From Chitinophaga sp. sic0106 (lineage in GTDB: Bacteria; Bacteroidota; Bacteroidia; Chitinophagales; Chitinophagaceae), in assembly GCF_019219075.1 (NCBI RefSeq), contig NZ_JAHUWJ010000021.1:1-64000 (forward strand): a DNA stretch of 64,000 nucleotides. The letters run 5' to 3'. Of this stretch, positions 52,778 through 62,500 are shown piece by piece (the first letter of the stretch is position 1; the number at the start of each line of letters is the position of its first letter). The notes beneath the pieces are model-generated. The model had not been told where the DNA came from. It searched no databases and saw only the letters and a list, made by a program, of their open reading frames with translations. Both the position numbers and the translations under genes were made by a program.

Positions 52778-54484
52778 ATGAGATTTCTGTTGATTTTTGG
52801 AGTGGCCATTGGTGGATTGCTAAGCGCCTGCGCTCAGCAACAGGCAGTATCCCTGCATCCTTATGACTATAAGATTGAAAAGAATATCACCGCTGCCAAA
52901 GGAGCCGTAGTATCCGCCCATCCCCTGGCCAGCCAGGCCGGAGTGCTGGTATTACAGCAGGGCGGCAATGCCGTAGATGCTGCCATTGCCACGCAACTGG
53001 CCCTGGCAGTAGTGTACCCGGGTGCAGGTAATATTGGTGGTGGCGGCTTTTTAGTAGCCCACCTTAAGAATGGCCGTAACATAGCAATTGACTACCGCGA
53101 AACCGCTCCCGCCAAAGCCAGCAGGGATATGTACCTGGACAGTGCCGGCAATGCCATAACGAGGCTGAGCCTGGACGGCCACCTGGCATCAGGTATCCCC
53201 GGTACGGTAGCAGGACTTTTTGCGGCAATGAAATATGCCAAACTCCCTTTCAGCAAACTAATTGCTCCGGCCCTCATGTTGGCAGAAAAAGGTTTTGTGA
53301 TTACCGAAAAAGAGGCGGAAAGCCTGAACCATACCCGCGATGAGTTTTTACGTTTAAATACCATGCCTACTGCCTTTGTAAAGGATGTTCCCTGGAAAGG
53401 TGGCGACACCCTGTTTCAACCGCAGCTGGCACATACCCTCCGGCTGATCAGAGATAAAGGGCAGGCCGGCTTTTATGAAGGGGAAACAGCGGACAATATT
53501 ATCGCGGAAATGCAGCGGGGCGGCGGTATTATTACCCATGCCGATCTCAAAAAGTATAAAGCGGTAGAACGTAAAGCCATCACCTTCCAGTATAAAGGCC
53601 AAACGATTGTAACCATGCCCCTACCCTCTTCCGGTGGGGTATGCCTGCAGCAAATGATGATGATGGTAGATACTTACCCCATCGCCAGCTGGGGATTCCA
53701 CTCGCCACAGGCATTACAGCTGATGATTGAGGCCGAGCGCCGCGCCTATGCCGACAGGGCCGAGTTCCTCGGTGACCCTGATTTTGTGAAAGTACCTGTG
53801 GCTAAGCTGACCAACAAAGCGTATATCCGTGAGCGTATGTCCACTTTTACACCTGGCAAAGCCGGTAACAGCGACAGCACCAATGCTGGCCTTACAAAGG
53901 AAAGCGAGCAAACCACGCACCTGAGCGTAATAGATGCCGACGGCAATGCCGTGGCAGTAACCACCACGCTCAACGGCCACTATGGCTCGCGCACCGTGGC
54001 AGGGAAAGCCGGATTTTTACTGAACAATGAAATGGACGACTTCAGTGTAAAACCAGGCGTACCGAATATGTATGGCCTCGTGGGCACAGAAGCCAATGCC
54101 ATCGCCCCGGGTAAGCGCATGCTCAGCAGCATGACGCCTACCATCGTCCTGAAAAATAATAAACCAATTTACAGCCTGGGTACCCCTGGTGGTGCCACCA
54201 TTATCACCTCCGTGTTTCAAACGCTGATGAATACACTGGAATTCGGGCTATCGCCGGAAGATGCCGTGAACAAGCCTAAATTCCACCACCAGTGGCTGCC
54301 GGATGTGGTGTATGTAGAGCCTGGTTTCCCGGAAGAAGGCATACAGGCGCTGGAACAAATGGGCTACAAAATTGAAAAGCGGGGGCCTATAGGTCGCACG
54401 GAACTGATTAAAAAGGATATTACAACCGGACAACTCCAGGCCGCTGCCGACAAGCGTGGCGACGATGGGGCTGCCGGCTACTAA
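52778..54484 (+). CDS. ggt: Gamma-glutamyltransferase
   Basis: Ntn hydrolase that transfers or hydrolyses gamma-glutamyl groups, e.g. of glutathione. 568 residues with a lipoprotein signal (LSAC, Cys18), so it is membrane-anchored outside the cytoplasm. The catalytic Thr379 is the first residue of TTHLSVIDADGNAVAVT, where the proenzyme self-cleaves into large and small subunits. The substrate-contact GSRTVAGKAGFLLNNEMDDF and the GTPGGATIITSVFQ block are intact. It starts a plus-strand run of five genes with short gaps to the TraB-like gene. Confidence 0.94.
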   Translation: MRFLLIFGVAIGGLLSACAQQQAVSLHPYDYKIEKNITAAKGAVVSAHPLASQAGVLVLQQGGNAVDAAIATQLALAVVYPGAGNIGGGGFLVAHLKNGRNIAIDYRETAPAKASRDMYLDSAGNAITRLSLDGHLASGIPGTVAGLFAAMKYAKLPFSKLIAPALMLAEKGFVITEKEAESLNHTRDEFLRLNTMPTAFVKDVPWKGGDTLFQPQLAHTLRLIRDKGQAGFYEGETADNIIAEMQRGGGIITHADLKKYKAVERKAITFQYKGQTIVTMPLPSSGGVCLQQMMMMVDTYPIASWGFHSPQALQLMIEAERRAYADRAEFLGDPDFVKVPVAKLTNKAYIRERMSTFTPGKAGNSDSTNAGLTKESEQTTHLSVIDADGNAVAVTTTLNGHYGSRTVAGKAGFLLNNEMDDFSVKPGVPNMYGLVGTEANAIAPGKRMLSSMTPTIVLKNNKPIYSLGTPGGATIITSVFQTLMNTLEFGLSPEDAVNKPKFHHQWLPDVVYVEPGFPEEGIQALEQMGYKIEKRGPIGRTELIKKDITTGQLQAAADKRGDDGAAGY

Positions 54485-54495
54485 AAACTATTTAT

Positions 54496-55020
54496 ATGGC
54501 AGGCATTTATCTGACCAGCGTTACAAAACGCTTTCTTAACTATAAAGACATGGGCGGCAAAACGATTGCCCGCCTTACTGCAGCACAGCTGCACCGGGAA
54601 CCGCAGGGAGCTCCTAACAGCATTGCGGTGATCGTAAAGCACCTGCATGGAAATATCTTATCGCGTTGGACCGACTTTCTCACCACCGACGGAGAAAAGC
54701 CGGACCGCCAGCGGGATGCAGAGTTTGAAGCTGATCAGGCTTCCCAGGAAGATATCATGCGCCAATGGGAGGAAGCCTGGCAGTGCCTGACCGGCTCTCT
54801 CCATACAGTAACAGATGCTGACCTGGAAAAAACCGTGTATATCCGAAACGAAGCACATACGGTGATAGACGCCATCAACCGGCAGCTGGCCCATGTGGCC
54901 TACCACGTAGGGCAGATGGTGTATGCAGGCAAAATGCTGCTGGGAGAGCAGTGGGAAAGTCTTTCTATTCCAAAAGGGCAGTCGGCAGCCTTTAACAAAG
55001 CTAAATTTGGCCAGCAGTAA
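54496..55020 (+). CDS. DinB-like (DUF1572) family protein
   Basis: 174 residues, no signal peptide. Mostly helical, as in the four-helix DinB/YfiT fold. Conserved blocks: PNSIAVIVKHLHGNILSRWTDFL with a His, and RQLAHVAYHVGQMVYAGKML with two His. The three histidines could bind a metal ion, as in many DinB proteins. The 12-base gap to ggt and 12 bases to the next gene place it in one transcription unit. Relatives include thiol transferases using small thiols; the reaction is not known for this group. Confidence 0.8.
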   Translation: MAGIYLTSVTKRFLNYKDMGGKTIARLTAAQLHREPQGAPNSIAVIVKHLHGNILSRWTDFLTTDGEKPDRQRDAEFEADQASQEDIMRQWEEAWQCLTGSLHTVTDADLEKTVYIRNEAHTVIDAINRQLAHVAYHVGQMVYAGKMLLGEQWESLSIPKGQSAAFNKAKFGQQ

Positions 55021-55032
55021 TACCAACCCGTT

Positions 55033-55455
55033 ATGACGAAACTACGTATATTCCTTGCCGTTAGCATCGCCTTGCTTGCACAGGCCTGCAACACCGGCAA
55101 AACCGATGAGCTGCTCAAACATAAGCACTGGCGGGTGTATGATGTAAAAGTACCGGCCAACGACCCGTACAACATCACCCAGATAACACAGGCCCGCGAC
55201 CTGAAAGACGGCTATTACAGCAATGTATTTTACCAGTTCCTGGACGACAAGCTGTTTATTGCGACGATTGATAATAAACCGGATTCAGGCAGATATCATA
55301 TTCTCAGCAATGGCAAAGTGATATCTGTAACGGCTTCCAATGGCGACCGCAAATTCGAGAACCTCGTAACAGTGGTGCGCCTGGACGAGGAGCATTTTGA
55401 TATGAAGGTAAAATCAGGAGACTATCATTTTGTACTTTGTACAAAGAAAGAATAA
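55033..55455 (+). CDS. Small hypothetical lipoprotein
   Basis: 140 residues with lipoprotein signal LLAQAC (Cys19). The mature part has HKHWRVYDVKVP near the start and short beta strands (YYSNVFYQFLDDKLFIAT, FDMKVKSGDYHFVL), suggesting a small lipocalin-like barrel. I do not recognise a named family. It lies between the DinB-like and BioF-like genes, 6 bases before the latter. Confidence 0.65.
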   Translation: MTKLRIFLAVSIALLAQACNTGKTDELLKHKHWRVYDVKVPANDPYNITQITQARDLKDGYYSNVFYQFLDDKLFIATIDNKPDSGRYHILSNGKVISVTASNGDRKFENLVTVVRLDEEHFDMKVKSGDYHFVLCTKKE

Positions 55456-55461
55456 CCGCTT

Positions 55462-56517
55462 ATGTTACAAACAGATCTCACACCGGGCCGGACAGTGACT
55501 ACAGACGGGAGAACCTGCCTGTTTTTTTCCGGCTTTTCTTACCTGGGACTGCACCAGCATCCGGTGTTTAAGGCCAGCTTAAAGGAAGGAATTGAAAAAT
55601 ACGGCTCCCTGTTTCCCGCGTCCCGGGTGAGCAACATACGGTTAAGCCTGTACGAAGAGATGGAACATGCCCTGGCATCCACACTCGATCAGCAGGCCGC
55701 CGTGCTGTTTTCTTCCGGCTACCTCTCCGGGCAGGCTGCCATTCACTATGCCGTTAATTGCGGCGAGCTGTTGTATGCTCCGGGAACACATCCCGCCATC
55801 TGGCATCACCTGCCGGCTTTGCCTGCAGGGAACTATGATCAATGGATTACAGCTACCGTTGAAAAGGTGAATGATCACCCCGACAATACCTATGTGATTG
55901 TATCCGATACGGTAAACCCGATTACCGGTACGATCCATACTTTTGATTGGTTAAAAAGGCTGCAGCGGAAAGTACTGGTGGTATTGGACGACTCCCACGG
56001 CTTCGGTATACTGGGACCTAACGGAAAAGGCAGTACGCATGCTACCCCGGGTACCGATAATGTACGTTACCTGATCACTACCTCGCTGGCGAAGGCTTAT
56101 AGCATAGAAGGTGGTGTGGTGGCTGGTGCTGCCGCTGATATTGCCGCTATGAAGCGCACTCCCTATTTTACCGGCAGCACCCCGCTCATGCCAGCAAATG
56201 CTTATGCATGGCTGCAATCCGGCGACCTGATTAAAAAGCAGCAACAGCAGCTAAAGCAGAATCTCCAGCAGATGCAGCACCTGATGGAAGGTATCCCGCA
56301 TACGCAAAACGGAGAGCTCCCTGTTTTCGTATATCCGCAATATGACGACAAACCCTCACTGGTGAATTACCTGGCTGACCGGGATGTGATTATCTCCAGC
56401 TTTCCTTATCCCCAACCCCATGATGCGCCCGCGCATAGAGCGGTGATATCAGCCTTGCATGTGACGAAGGATATGCAAACATTACAGCAGTTCTTAAAGG
56501 AATATTATACAATATGA
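55462..56517 (+). CDS. BioF/KBL-like PLP-dependent alpha-oxoamine synthase family protein
   Basis: 351 residues, about 35 shorter than standard 8-amino-7-oxononanoate synthase. The early block LFFSGFSYLGLHQHPVFK matches the N-terminus of the family (NYLGL). The catalytic region has LVVLDDSHGFGILGPNG with the cofactor Asp and His, and the Schiff-base Lys211 in TTSLAKAYSIEGG. A plausible biotin role (partner of bioA at 3034) is inference; the group also includes 2-amino-3-ketobutyrate ligase and serine palmitoyltransferase. The stop codon overlaps the next start by four bases (ATGA), so the two are translationally coupled. Confidence 0.8.
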   Translation: MLQTDLTPGRTVTTDGRTCLFFSGFSYLGLHQHPVFKASLKEGIEKYGSLFPASRVSNIRLSLYEEMEHALASTLDQQAAVLFSSGYLSGQAAIHYAVNCGELLYAPGTHPAIWHHLPALPAGNYDQWITATVEKVNDHPDNTYVIVSDTVNPITGTIHTFDWLKRLQRKVLVVLDDSHGFGILGPNGKGSTHATPGTDNVRYLITTSLAKAYSIEGGVVAGAAADIAAMKRTPYFTGSTPLMPANAYAWLQSGDLIKKQQQQLKQNLQQMQHLMEGIPHTQNGELPVFVYPQYDDKPSLVNYLADRDVIISSFPYPQPHDAPAHRAVISALHVTKDMQTLQQFLKEYYTI

Positions 56518-57362
56518 AAAAAATAACCATTGCCCTGTTAGCACTGTTGCTTACACTCAGCACACAGGCACAGGAAACCTCCTTGCTCTGGAAAGTAAGT
56601 GGCAAAGGCCTCGCGCAGCCATCCTGGCTGTATGGCACATATCACCTGCTTTGCAAAGAGGATATTCATTTTTCCCCCGCTACCACTACAGCACTCAGTA
56701 ACTCCAAAACACTGTACCTGGAAATTGATATGGCTGATTCCAGCTTTGCCGCCAAACTGATGCCCATGCTGGCACCCAATCCGGCGTATAATCTGAGTAG
56801 TCATCTGTCGCCGGAAGATTTCGCCGTGTTTTCCCGCTTTGTGCAGGACTCTTTTCACATGAGTGTGGAAGCGTTGGTCCATCTTAAACCGGTGGTGCTG
56901 ATGAGCCTTTTCATAGCCCGCAACCTGCCATGCCCTGCTTCAGGCGTGGAGCAGGAGCTGATGCAGCTGGCAAAAAATGCCCATATACCAGTGGAAGGTC
57001 TGGAAACCGTGGAGGACCAGATGAGCGTATTTAATAAGATTCCGGACAGTGTGCAAATGGTGGATATTATCAGAGATATTAAGGACCCGGTGGCAGCAAA
57101 AGCACGTGACGAAAAATTCAAAAACAACTATAAGGCCGGCGATATTGCTGCCTTGTTTGACGACCTGATGGAAACCACGTCCATGGCTGGTTATGCCGAC
57201 CTTATGGTATTTCAGCGCAACCGGAATTGGATTCCGGTGATTGAAAAAGCAATGGCTGGTGGCTCCAACTTTTTTGCTTTTGGAGCCGGGCACCTTGGTG
57301 GTGAAGAGGGTGTGATTAAATTATTGCGTAAAGCGGGGTATACGGTTGAGCCAGTGAAATAA
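56514..57362 (+). CDS. Exported TraB/GumN family protein
   Basis: 282 residues with a signal peptide (about 1-19, LLLTLSTQAQ). The domain starts SLLWKVSGKGLAQPSWLYGTYHL, with the conserved G-T-x-H motif, followed by LYLEIDMADSSF. At the end is FFAFGAGHLGGEEGVIKLLRKAGY with the second G-A-G-H-L motif. These two motifs define TraB/GumN (Tiki-like) proteins; Tiki relatives are metal-dependent proteases, but activity here is not shown. The last gene of the ggt run. Confidence 0.88.
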   Translation: MKKITIALLALLLTLSTQAQETSLLWKVSGKGLAQPSWLYGTYHLLCKEDIHFSPATTTALSNSKTLYLEIDMADSSFAAKLMPMLAPNPAYNLSSHLSPEDFAVFSRFVQDSFHMSVEALVHLKPVVLMSLFIARNLPCPASGVEQELMQLAKNAHIPVEGLETVEDQMSVFNKIPDSVQMVDIIRDIKDPVAAKARDEKFKNNYKAGDIAALFDDLMETTSMAGYADLMVFQRNRNWIPVIEKAMAGGSNFFAFGAGHLGGEEGVIKLLRKAGYTVEPVK

Positions 57363-57489
57363 CGGCAGAAATATCATATTTAATTAATAAAATATTAAAA
57401 ACAATTTACTTATTATAATATACAACTTCTTGATTGTTATGCGGTTGTTATTACATGCTAATTTTTGTTCACCCTATTCTAAAATGCGT
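57363..57489. other. Highly AT-rich leader of the ART-like cassette
   Basis: A sharp fall in GC follows the TraB-like stop codon, with long A/T runs (TTTAATTAATAAAATATTAA and similar). The open frame upstream of 57503 (from 57434) encodes a hydrophobic segment but probably is not translated. It must contain the cassette promoter, though no exact TAnnTTTG box was found. Confidence 0.45.
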
Positions 57490-57504
57490 ATTAATTGCAT
57501 TAAT
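57490..57504. promoter_or_regulatory. Palindrome over the start codon of the ART-like cassette
   Basis: ATTAAT, TGC, ATTAAT forms a 15-base inverted repeat that overlaps the first two bases of the ATG at 57503. Such a site at the head of a two-gene cassette fits autoregulation by the first gene product, but A/T-rich DNA often holds such palindromes by chance. Confidence 0.35.
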
Positions 57505-57697
57505 GACTACAACAGCAACATATAACCTAATCAAAAAAGCACTAGTTCAACAAAGAGCTTTAGTTACGGCTACTCCTAAAAGAGCTAATGAGTTCTTAAC
57601 TAATGTGGGATTAGGAGAAGTTACCAGCAATTCAAAGACTAACCCGTCTTCGAAGAAAAAAGTTACAGGCATTAAACTTACCCCAAAGCAGAAATAA
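57503..57697 (+). CDS. Small basic protein, putative partner of the ART-like effector
   Basis: 64 residues from ATG 57503. It begins MTTTATYNLIKKALVQQRAL and has a predicted helix, then VTATPKRANEFLTNVGL, then a Lys/Ser/Thr-rich tail ending TPKQK. The net charge is strongly positive. I do not recognise the family. It is 37 bases upstream of the effector-like gene, in the same AT-rich island, and looks like the antitoxin or immunity position of a two-gene module; this is inference. The longer frame from 57434 is not preferred because its start lies in AT-rich leader DNA. Confidence 0.6.
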   Translation: MTTTATYNLIKKALVQQRALVTATPKRANEFLTNVGLGEVTSNSKTNPSSKKKVTGIKLTPKQK

Positions 57698-57734
57698 CCT
57701 AACTATTTCTTCCTCCCCCAATTTTCCGTTATAA

Positions 57735-58346
57735 ATGGAACGATATATCTATTCATCCGATCCCGGATTAACCATTGGTTTTCATGGATGTGAGGCTGAT
57801 TTAAGCAATAAGGTAATCAATGGAAATACTACTTTAAGATCGAGTAAGAATTCGTGGGACTGGCATGGTGATGGAATTTATTTTTGGCAAAATAATTATG
57901 ATAGAGCATGGGATTATGCGAAGAACCCTCCAAAAGGGGTTAAAATCAATACACCAGGGGTAATTGGCGCAGTGTTCAATTTAGGAAATTGCCTTGACCT
58001 AACTGATAAAAAATGGTTAGATCTTGTTAAATACTCCTATGACACGGTGGAAAAGTCTTTTGCTAAGGTGGGTAAAAAAATGCCTGTCAATCTTAATCCC
58101 ATTGATGATCCGACCTCAAAAGATCGGATCATCAGAAAATTGGACTGCGCTGTGATAAAAAATATTCATGCAGAAATCGAATCAAATAAATTACCTCCAT
58201 TTGACTCTGTGAGAGGTGTTTTTTTTGAAGGTAATCTCTTATATCACAGTGCCGGATTTCATGAGAAAACCCACCTCCAGGTTTGTATAAGAAATCCTAA
58301 TTGTATCAAAGGATACTTCCTTCCCCGAAAAGAAGTTAATTGGTAA
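57735..58346 (+). CDS. Putative ADP-ribosyltransferase-fold effector/toxin
   Basis: 203 residues, no signal peptide. The layout suggests an ART fold: GLTIGFHGCE (His17) as the first NAD strand, WHGDGIYFWQNNYDRAWDYA (Tyr49 in G-I-Y-F) as the second, and a late acidic position (Glu165 in GVFFEG or Glu177 in GFHEKTHLQVCIRN). H-Y-E of this spacing is typical of diphtheria-toxin/PARP-like enzymes. NPNCIKGYFLPRKE at the end is a conserved-looking cap. AT-rich composition unlike neighbours suggests horizontal transfer. It is convergent with the asparaginase gene 20 bases away. The name rests on motif reading only; structure prediction is needed to confirm. Confidence 0.6.
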   Translation: MERYIYSSDPGLTIGFHGCEADLSNKVINGNTTLRSSKNSWDWHGDGIYFWQNNYDRAWDYAKNPPKGVKINTPGVIGAVFNLGNCLDLTDKKWLDLVKYSYDTVEKSFAKVGKKMPVNLNPIDDPTSKDRIIRKLDCAVIKNIHAEIESNKLPPFDSVRGVFFEGNLLYHSAGFHEKTHLQVCIRNPNCIKGYFLPRKEVNW

Positions 58347-58366
58347 TCAATAACACTACTACCGCC

Positions 58367-59431
58367 TTAATTATCTCCCTTATAAATAAACACCTCAATT
58401 TTACCATCCGATGTGACCATACCGCGGTACATGCCAGCAGTATTAAACGGCATCGCCATATTTCCGTCTTTATCCAGCGCAATCAGTCCACCATCACCAC
58501 CCAGCTGGGGCACCTGCTTCATAATCAGCTCTGCCGCCGCATCCTGGACCGAGAGGTTTTTATAAGCCATCAGATCGCTCACTGTTTTAGCTACCACCAG
58601 GCGAATGAAGTACTCACCCCAACCCGTACACGAAATAGCGCAGGTAGCATTGTTTGCATAAGTGCCGGCACCTATCAGCGGGCTATCGCCTACCCGGCCA
58701 AATTTTTTGTTGGTCATACCACCGGTAGATGTAGCCGCAGCCAGGTTACCCTGCTTATCAAGGGCAACGGCGCCCACGGTTCCAAATTTCGCATCCTTAT
58801 TTTCAATACCCAATAAAGTTGTTTTTTTCACGGCAGAATCGTGATCCAGCTGCATTTTCGTGGAATCGGCTGCACGCACTTTCTGAAGTGACTTCCAGCG
58901 ATCCTCCGTATAGAAATATTCAGGGTCTACTATCTCGCAGCCTGCCTGTTTCGCAAATTTTTCTGCACCACTGCCTATCATCATCACATGCTGCGATTTT
59001 TCCATCACCGCTCTGGCAGCAGTTATCGGGTTACGGATAGTGGTTACAGACGCTACCGCCCCTGCCGCCAGGTTTTTACCGTTCATGATGGCAGCATCCA
59101 TTTCGTTGCGGCCTTCATTGGTGAACACGGCTCCTTTGCCTGCATTGAATAATGGGTTGTCTTCCATCACGCGCACGGCTGCTTCTACGGCATCCAAACT
59201 TTGCCCACCCCGCTGAATTACTGCGTAACCAGCTTCCAGGGCCTTTGTTAGCCCGGCTTTGTAGGCGGCCTCCTTCGCCGGTGTCATTTGTGATTTCAGA
59301 ATAGTACCGGCACCCCCATGAATCACCAGCACATATTTAGGCTGATGTATGGCAGAATCACCGGCTGCAGCCCGTACAGCGCTACTTCCCAACAGCAACG
59401 CTGCAAAAGGTATTACCCAATACTTGAACAT
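58367..59431 (-). CDS. Exported isoaspartyl peptidase/L-asparaginase (Ntn-hydrolase, type III)
   Basis: Cleaves isoaspartyl dipeptides and some asparagine. 354 residues with a signal peptide (about 1-23). The VIHGGAGTI block opens the enzyme; the autocatalytic nucleophile is Thr218 in KFGTVGAVALDKQGN, where the precursor is cut into alpha and beta chains. The substrate-binding ATSTGGMTNKKFGRVGDSPLIGAGTYA block is intact, here read as ATSTGGMTNKKFGRVGDSP and GAGTYA. The ATG at 59431 directly precedes the signal. It is divergent from the tamB-like gene with a 73-base gap, and is a second, unrelated asparaginase besides ansB. Confidence 0.92.
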   Translation of the reverse strand: MFKYWVIPFAALLLGSSAVRAAAGDSAIHQPKYVLVIHGGAGTILKSQMTPAKEAAYKAGLTKALEAGYAVIQRGGQSLDAVEAAVRVMEDNPLFNAGKGAVFTNEGRNEMDAAIMNGKNLAAGAVASVTTIRNPITAARAVMEKSQHVMMIGSGAEKFAKQAGCEIVDPEYFYTEDRWKSLQKVRAADSTKMQLDHDSAVKKTTLLGIENKDAKFGTVGAVALDKQGNLAAATSTGGMTNKKFGRVGDSPLIGAGTYANNATCAISCTGWGEYFIRLVVAKTVSDLMAYKNLSVQDAAAELIMKQVPQLGGDGGLIALDKDGNMAMPFNTAGMYRGMVTSDGKIEVFIYKGDN

Positions 59432-59499
59432 ATAGCATCTTTTGGGATAAATTTAGCAGATATTTCTGCTTTTGCTGCATGTGGCTAGCAACTATTAAT

Positions 59500-59507
59500 T
59501 ATTTTTG
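59500..59507 (+). promoter_or_regulatory. -7 box at the head of the TamB-like gene
   Basis: TATTTTTG matches TAnnTTTG exactly. It overlaps the only in-frame TTG near the N-terminus (59505-59507), which makes that TTG a doubtful translation start. Confidence 0.5.
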
Positions 59508-62500
59508 CCGGATAAAATTAGCCGCCTGAAAAAAGTACGGAAAATATTATCAGTCATTCTCTTGTGTTTGTTGGGCCTCATCATCTTGATCGGGATACTG
59601 GTAAACATTCCGGTGATCCAGAATTACCTGGTGCATGAAGTAACCAGCCGCCTGTCGGAGCAACTAAAAACCAGGGTGGAAATCAAACATGTGGATATCC
59701 GGCTGTTCAATAGCCTGGACCTGGAAGGTGCGCTTATCGAAGACCTCAACAAAGATACCCTCCTCTACGCCGGCAGACTGCAGCTCAGGATTACAGACTG
59801 GTTCTTTTTTGCAGACAGACCCGTGATTAAATTCGTAGGACTCGACAATGCACAGGTAAACCTGCTCCGCCCCCGGAACGACTCCGTTTGGAACTACGAA
59901 TTTATCTCCGACGCCTTCAGCGGCCCCTCAACAGGTACCCAACAGCAAAGCGGCGGCGTTGCATTCGACCTCAAAAAAGTAGACCTCCGCAATATCCGTA
60001 TCAACCAGGTAGACCAATGGATCGGAGAAGATATGCGCGGCTATGCCAAACGCATCTATCTCGATGCTAAAAATCTCGACCTTCAGAAACATAATATCGA
60101 CATACAGGAAATATCACTGGACGAACCCAGCTTCATCATCAGCAGCTACAGTGCCTCTCCCCTGCGCAAACGCCGGCCCAGAGTGAATACACCCGTGGAG
60201 TACGATAGCACACAGCTGCGCTGGAACAACGATAACTGGAAGCTGATCGTCAAAGAACTAACCATCAAAAAGGGACTTTTTGGCGTGGATAACCCGGAAG
60301 ACTCTACGAAAATCGAAGATGGTTACTTTGCCCCCCATCATATCCGGTTCAGTAATATCAACCTCTCCCTGACTAATACCAGCATCTATAAAGACAGTAT
60401 CATCGGGGACCTCAGCCTCTCCACCAAAGAGCGCAGCGGCTTTGAAGTGAAAAAAATGACCAGCAGGTTTAAGATGTCGCCGGTAGAAATGGAGTTCTCC
60501 CACCTGGACCTGGAAACAAACCGGAGTCATATAGGAGATTACTATACCATGCAGTACAGCGACTTCGACGACATGAGCGATTACATCGACCTGGTGTATA
60601 TGCGCGCTAACTTCAAGAACTGTAAGGTGAGTAGCGACGATATTGCCTACTTTGCCCCTCCTCTCTCTACCTGGAAAAAAGAAATTACCATCAACGGCAA
60701 CGCCCGGGGACCGGTGAGCAACCTCAAAGCCAGCGATATAGACCTGCAGGCAGGAAACACCACGCGCCTCAAAGGCTCGCTGGAAATGCGCGGGCTACCT
60801 GATATCAATGAAACTTATATCGACTTCCACGCGGATAATCTCATGACCACCGGCGCAGATGTAATGCAGATCATGCCCGTCGTGAAAGACATCAATTCCG
60901 CTGTGAGAATTGACCGCCTTACCAGCATTAACTTTAAAGGAAGTTATACCGGCTTCATCAACGACTTTGTGGCCTATGGCCAGTTCCAGACCAACCTGGG
61001 ACAGGTGAATTCCGATCTGAACTTTAAAACCAACCGCGATGTGCCGGTGTACTCCGGTAGTTTGAATACCACCAACTTCAATCTCGGGAGCTTACTCAAT
61101 ATCCCGGATCTGAACGAAGTAACGCTGAAGGCTACACTAAATGGCGCCGGGTTTAACTTCCGTACGCTGAAAGTATCGCTGGACGCGGATGTCCAAAGTA
61201 TATCCCTCTATGGTTACAATTACCAGAACATTAAGACCAAAGGGGAAATGAACCGGAAGTTTTTCAATGGCGCCCTCGCCGTGGATGACCCGAACCTGGA
61301 CATGGACTTTGCAGGCACCATCGATTTTAACCAGGCCTTGCCAGTATTCCAGTTTAATTCCGAAATCCGCAAGAGCGACCTCAAAGCCCTGCATTTTGTA
61401 AACGATTCATTAACGCTGCAAGCTAAGCTGGACCTGAACTTTGCAGGTAGCAATATCGATAACTTCGAAGGAAGCGCCCGCATGTATGATGTGTCGCTGT
61501 TCAAAGATAATAGTCGCCTCGAGTTCGACTCCCTGGCACTCAAGGCCGAAACACAGGGCGATCAGAAAACACTACAAATCAACGGTAGCGAAGTCCAAGG
61601 CTATGTAAAAGGAAAATATTCTTTCCTGGAACTGCCGGATGCCTTTCAGCAACTGCTGTACCGTTATTATCCCAGCTATTTCCTGGAGCCTTCCAACAAT
61701 GATATCCACGAGGACTTCCAGTTCAAATTTGAATTTGGGAATGTGGCCAAGCTGATCAAAGGCTTCACCAACCAGGTGGCCGGCTTTGACTATAGCACTG
61801 TAGAAGGTAGTTTGAATACCGAAACCGGCAATCTTGGCCTTAATATCCAGGTACCGGAAGCCAGTATTTTACAATACCAGTTAAAGGATATTCAGGTAAA
61901 GGGAGATGGTAACGCCCGCAAGGTAAACCTCAGCGGTACAGTGGGGCAAGTACTAAACAGCGGCAAGGAAGTATTGGTAAATCCGCTGATACTTGCTAAC
62001 TCTTCCAATGACACTTCTTATATAAAAGTAGATCTACAGGCGCAGGATACCACTAGTCTGGATGGATTTTATGCCCGTGTAGTCACGGTGCAGCAAGGGA
62101 TGAAAGTGAACTTCCTCAACAGCGCATTTACGGTAAACGAGCGCCAGTGGAACGTTACACCAGGTAACGAGATTTATTGGAGCAAGCATTTCCTTACCGT
62201 GAAAAACCTGAAAATTACCCGTAACGATCAGAGTGTAACCGTTGAAACTAACGAGTTCAATCCGGATGAATCCAGGTTTATCATCACCCTAAAAAATTTA
62301 AACCTGGCCGATGTGATACCTGCACAGCTCGTGACCACGCGCATTGAAGGGATCACCGATGGTACCATCAACATTTCCGACCCTACCAACAACCTGGATA
62401 TCAATGCCGCCCTGCGTACTCGGGAGCTGCGGATCGACAATGATTCCATTGGCCTGGTGACCGTGGACGGTACCTACCTCCAACATACCGGCCAGGCTAC

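Noticed and set aside
57434..57502. Longer N-terminus (23 residues) for the small cassette protein
   Set aside because: The extension is hydrophobic and lies in AT-rich leader DNA, whereas ATG 57503 gives a typical polar start. It is not excluded that it forms a membrane segment.
58340..58816. 158-codon plus-strand frame after the ART-like gene
   Set aside because: It runs antisense through the isoaspartyl peptidase coding region, including its active-site Thr. Not a third cassette gene.
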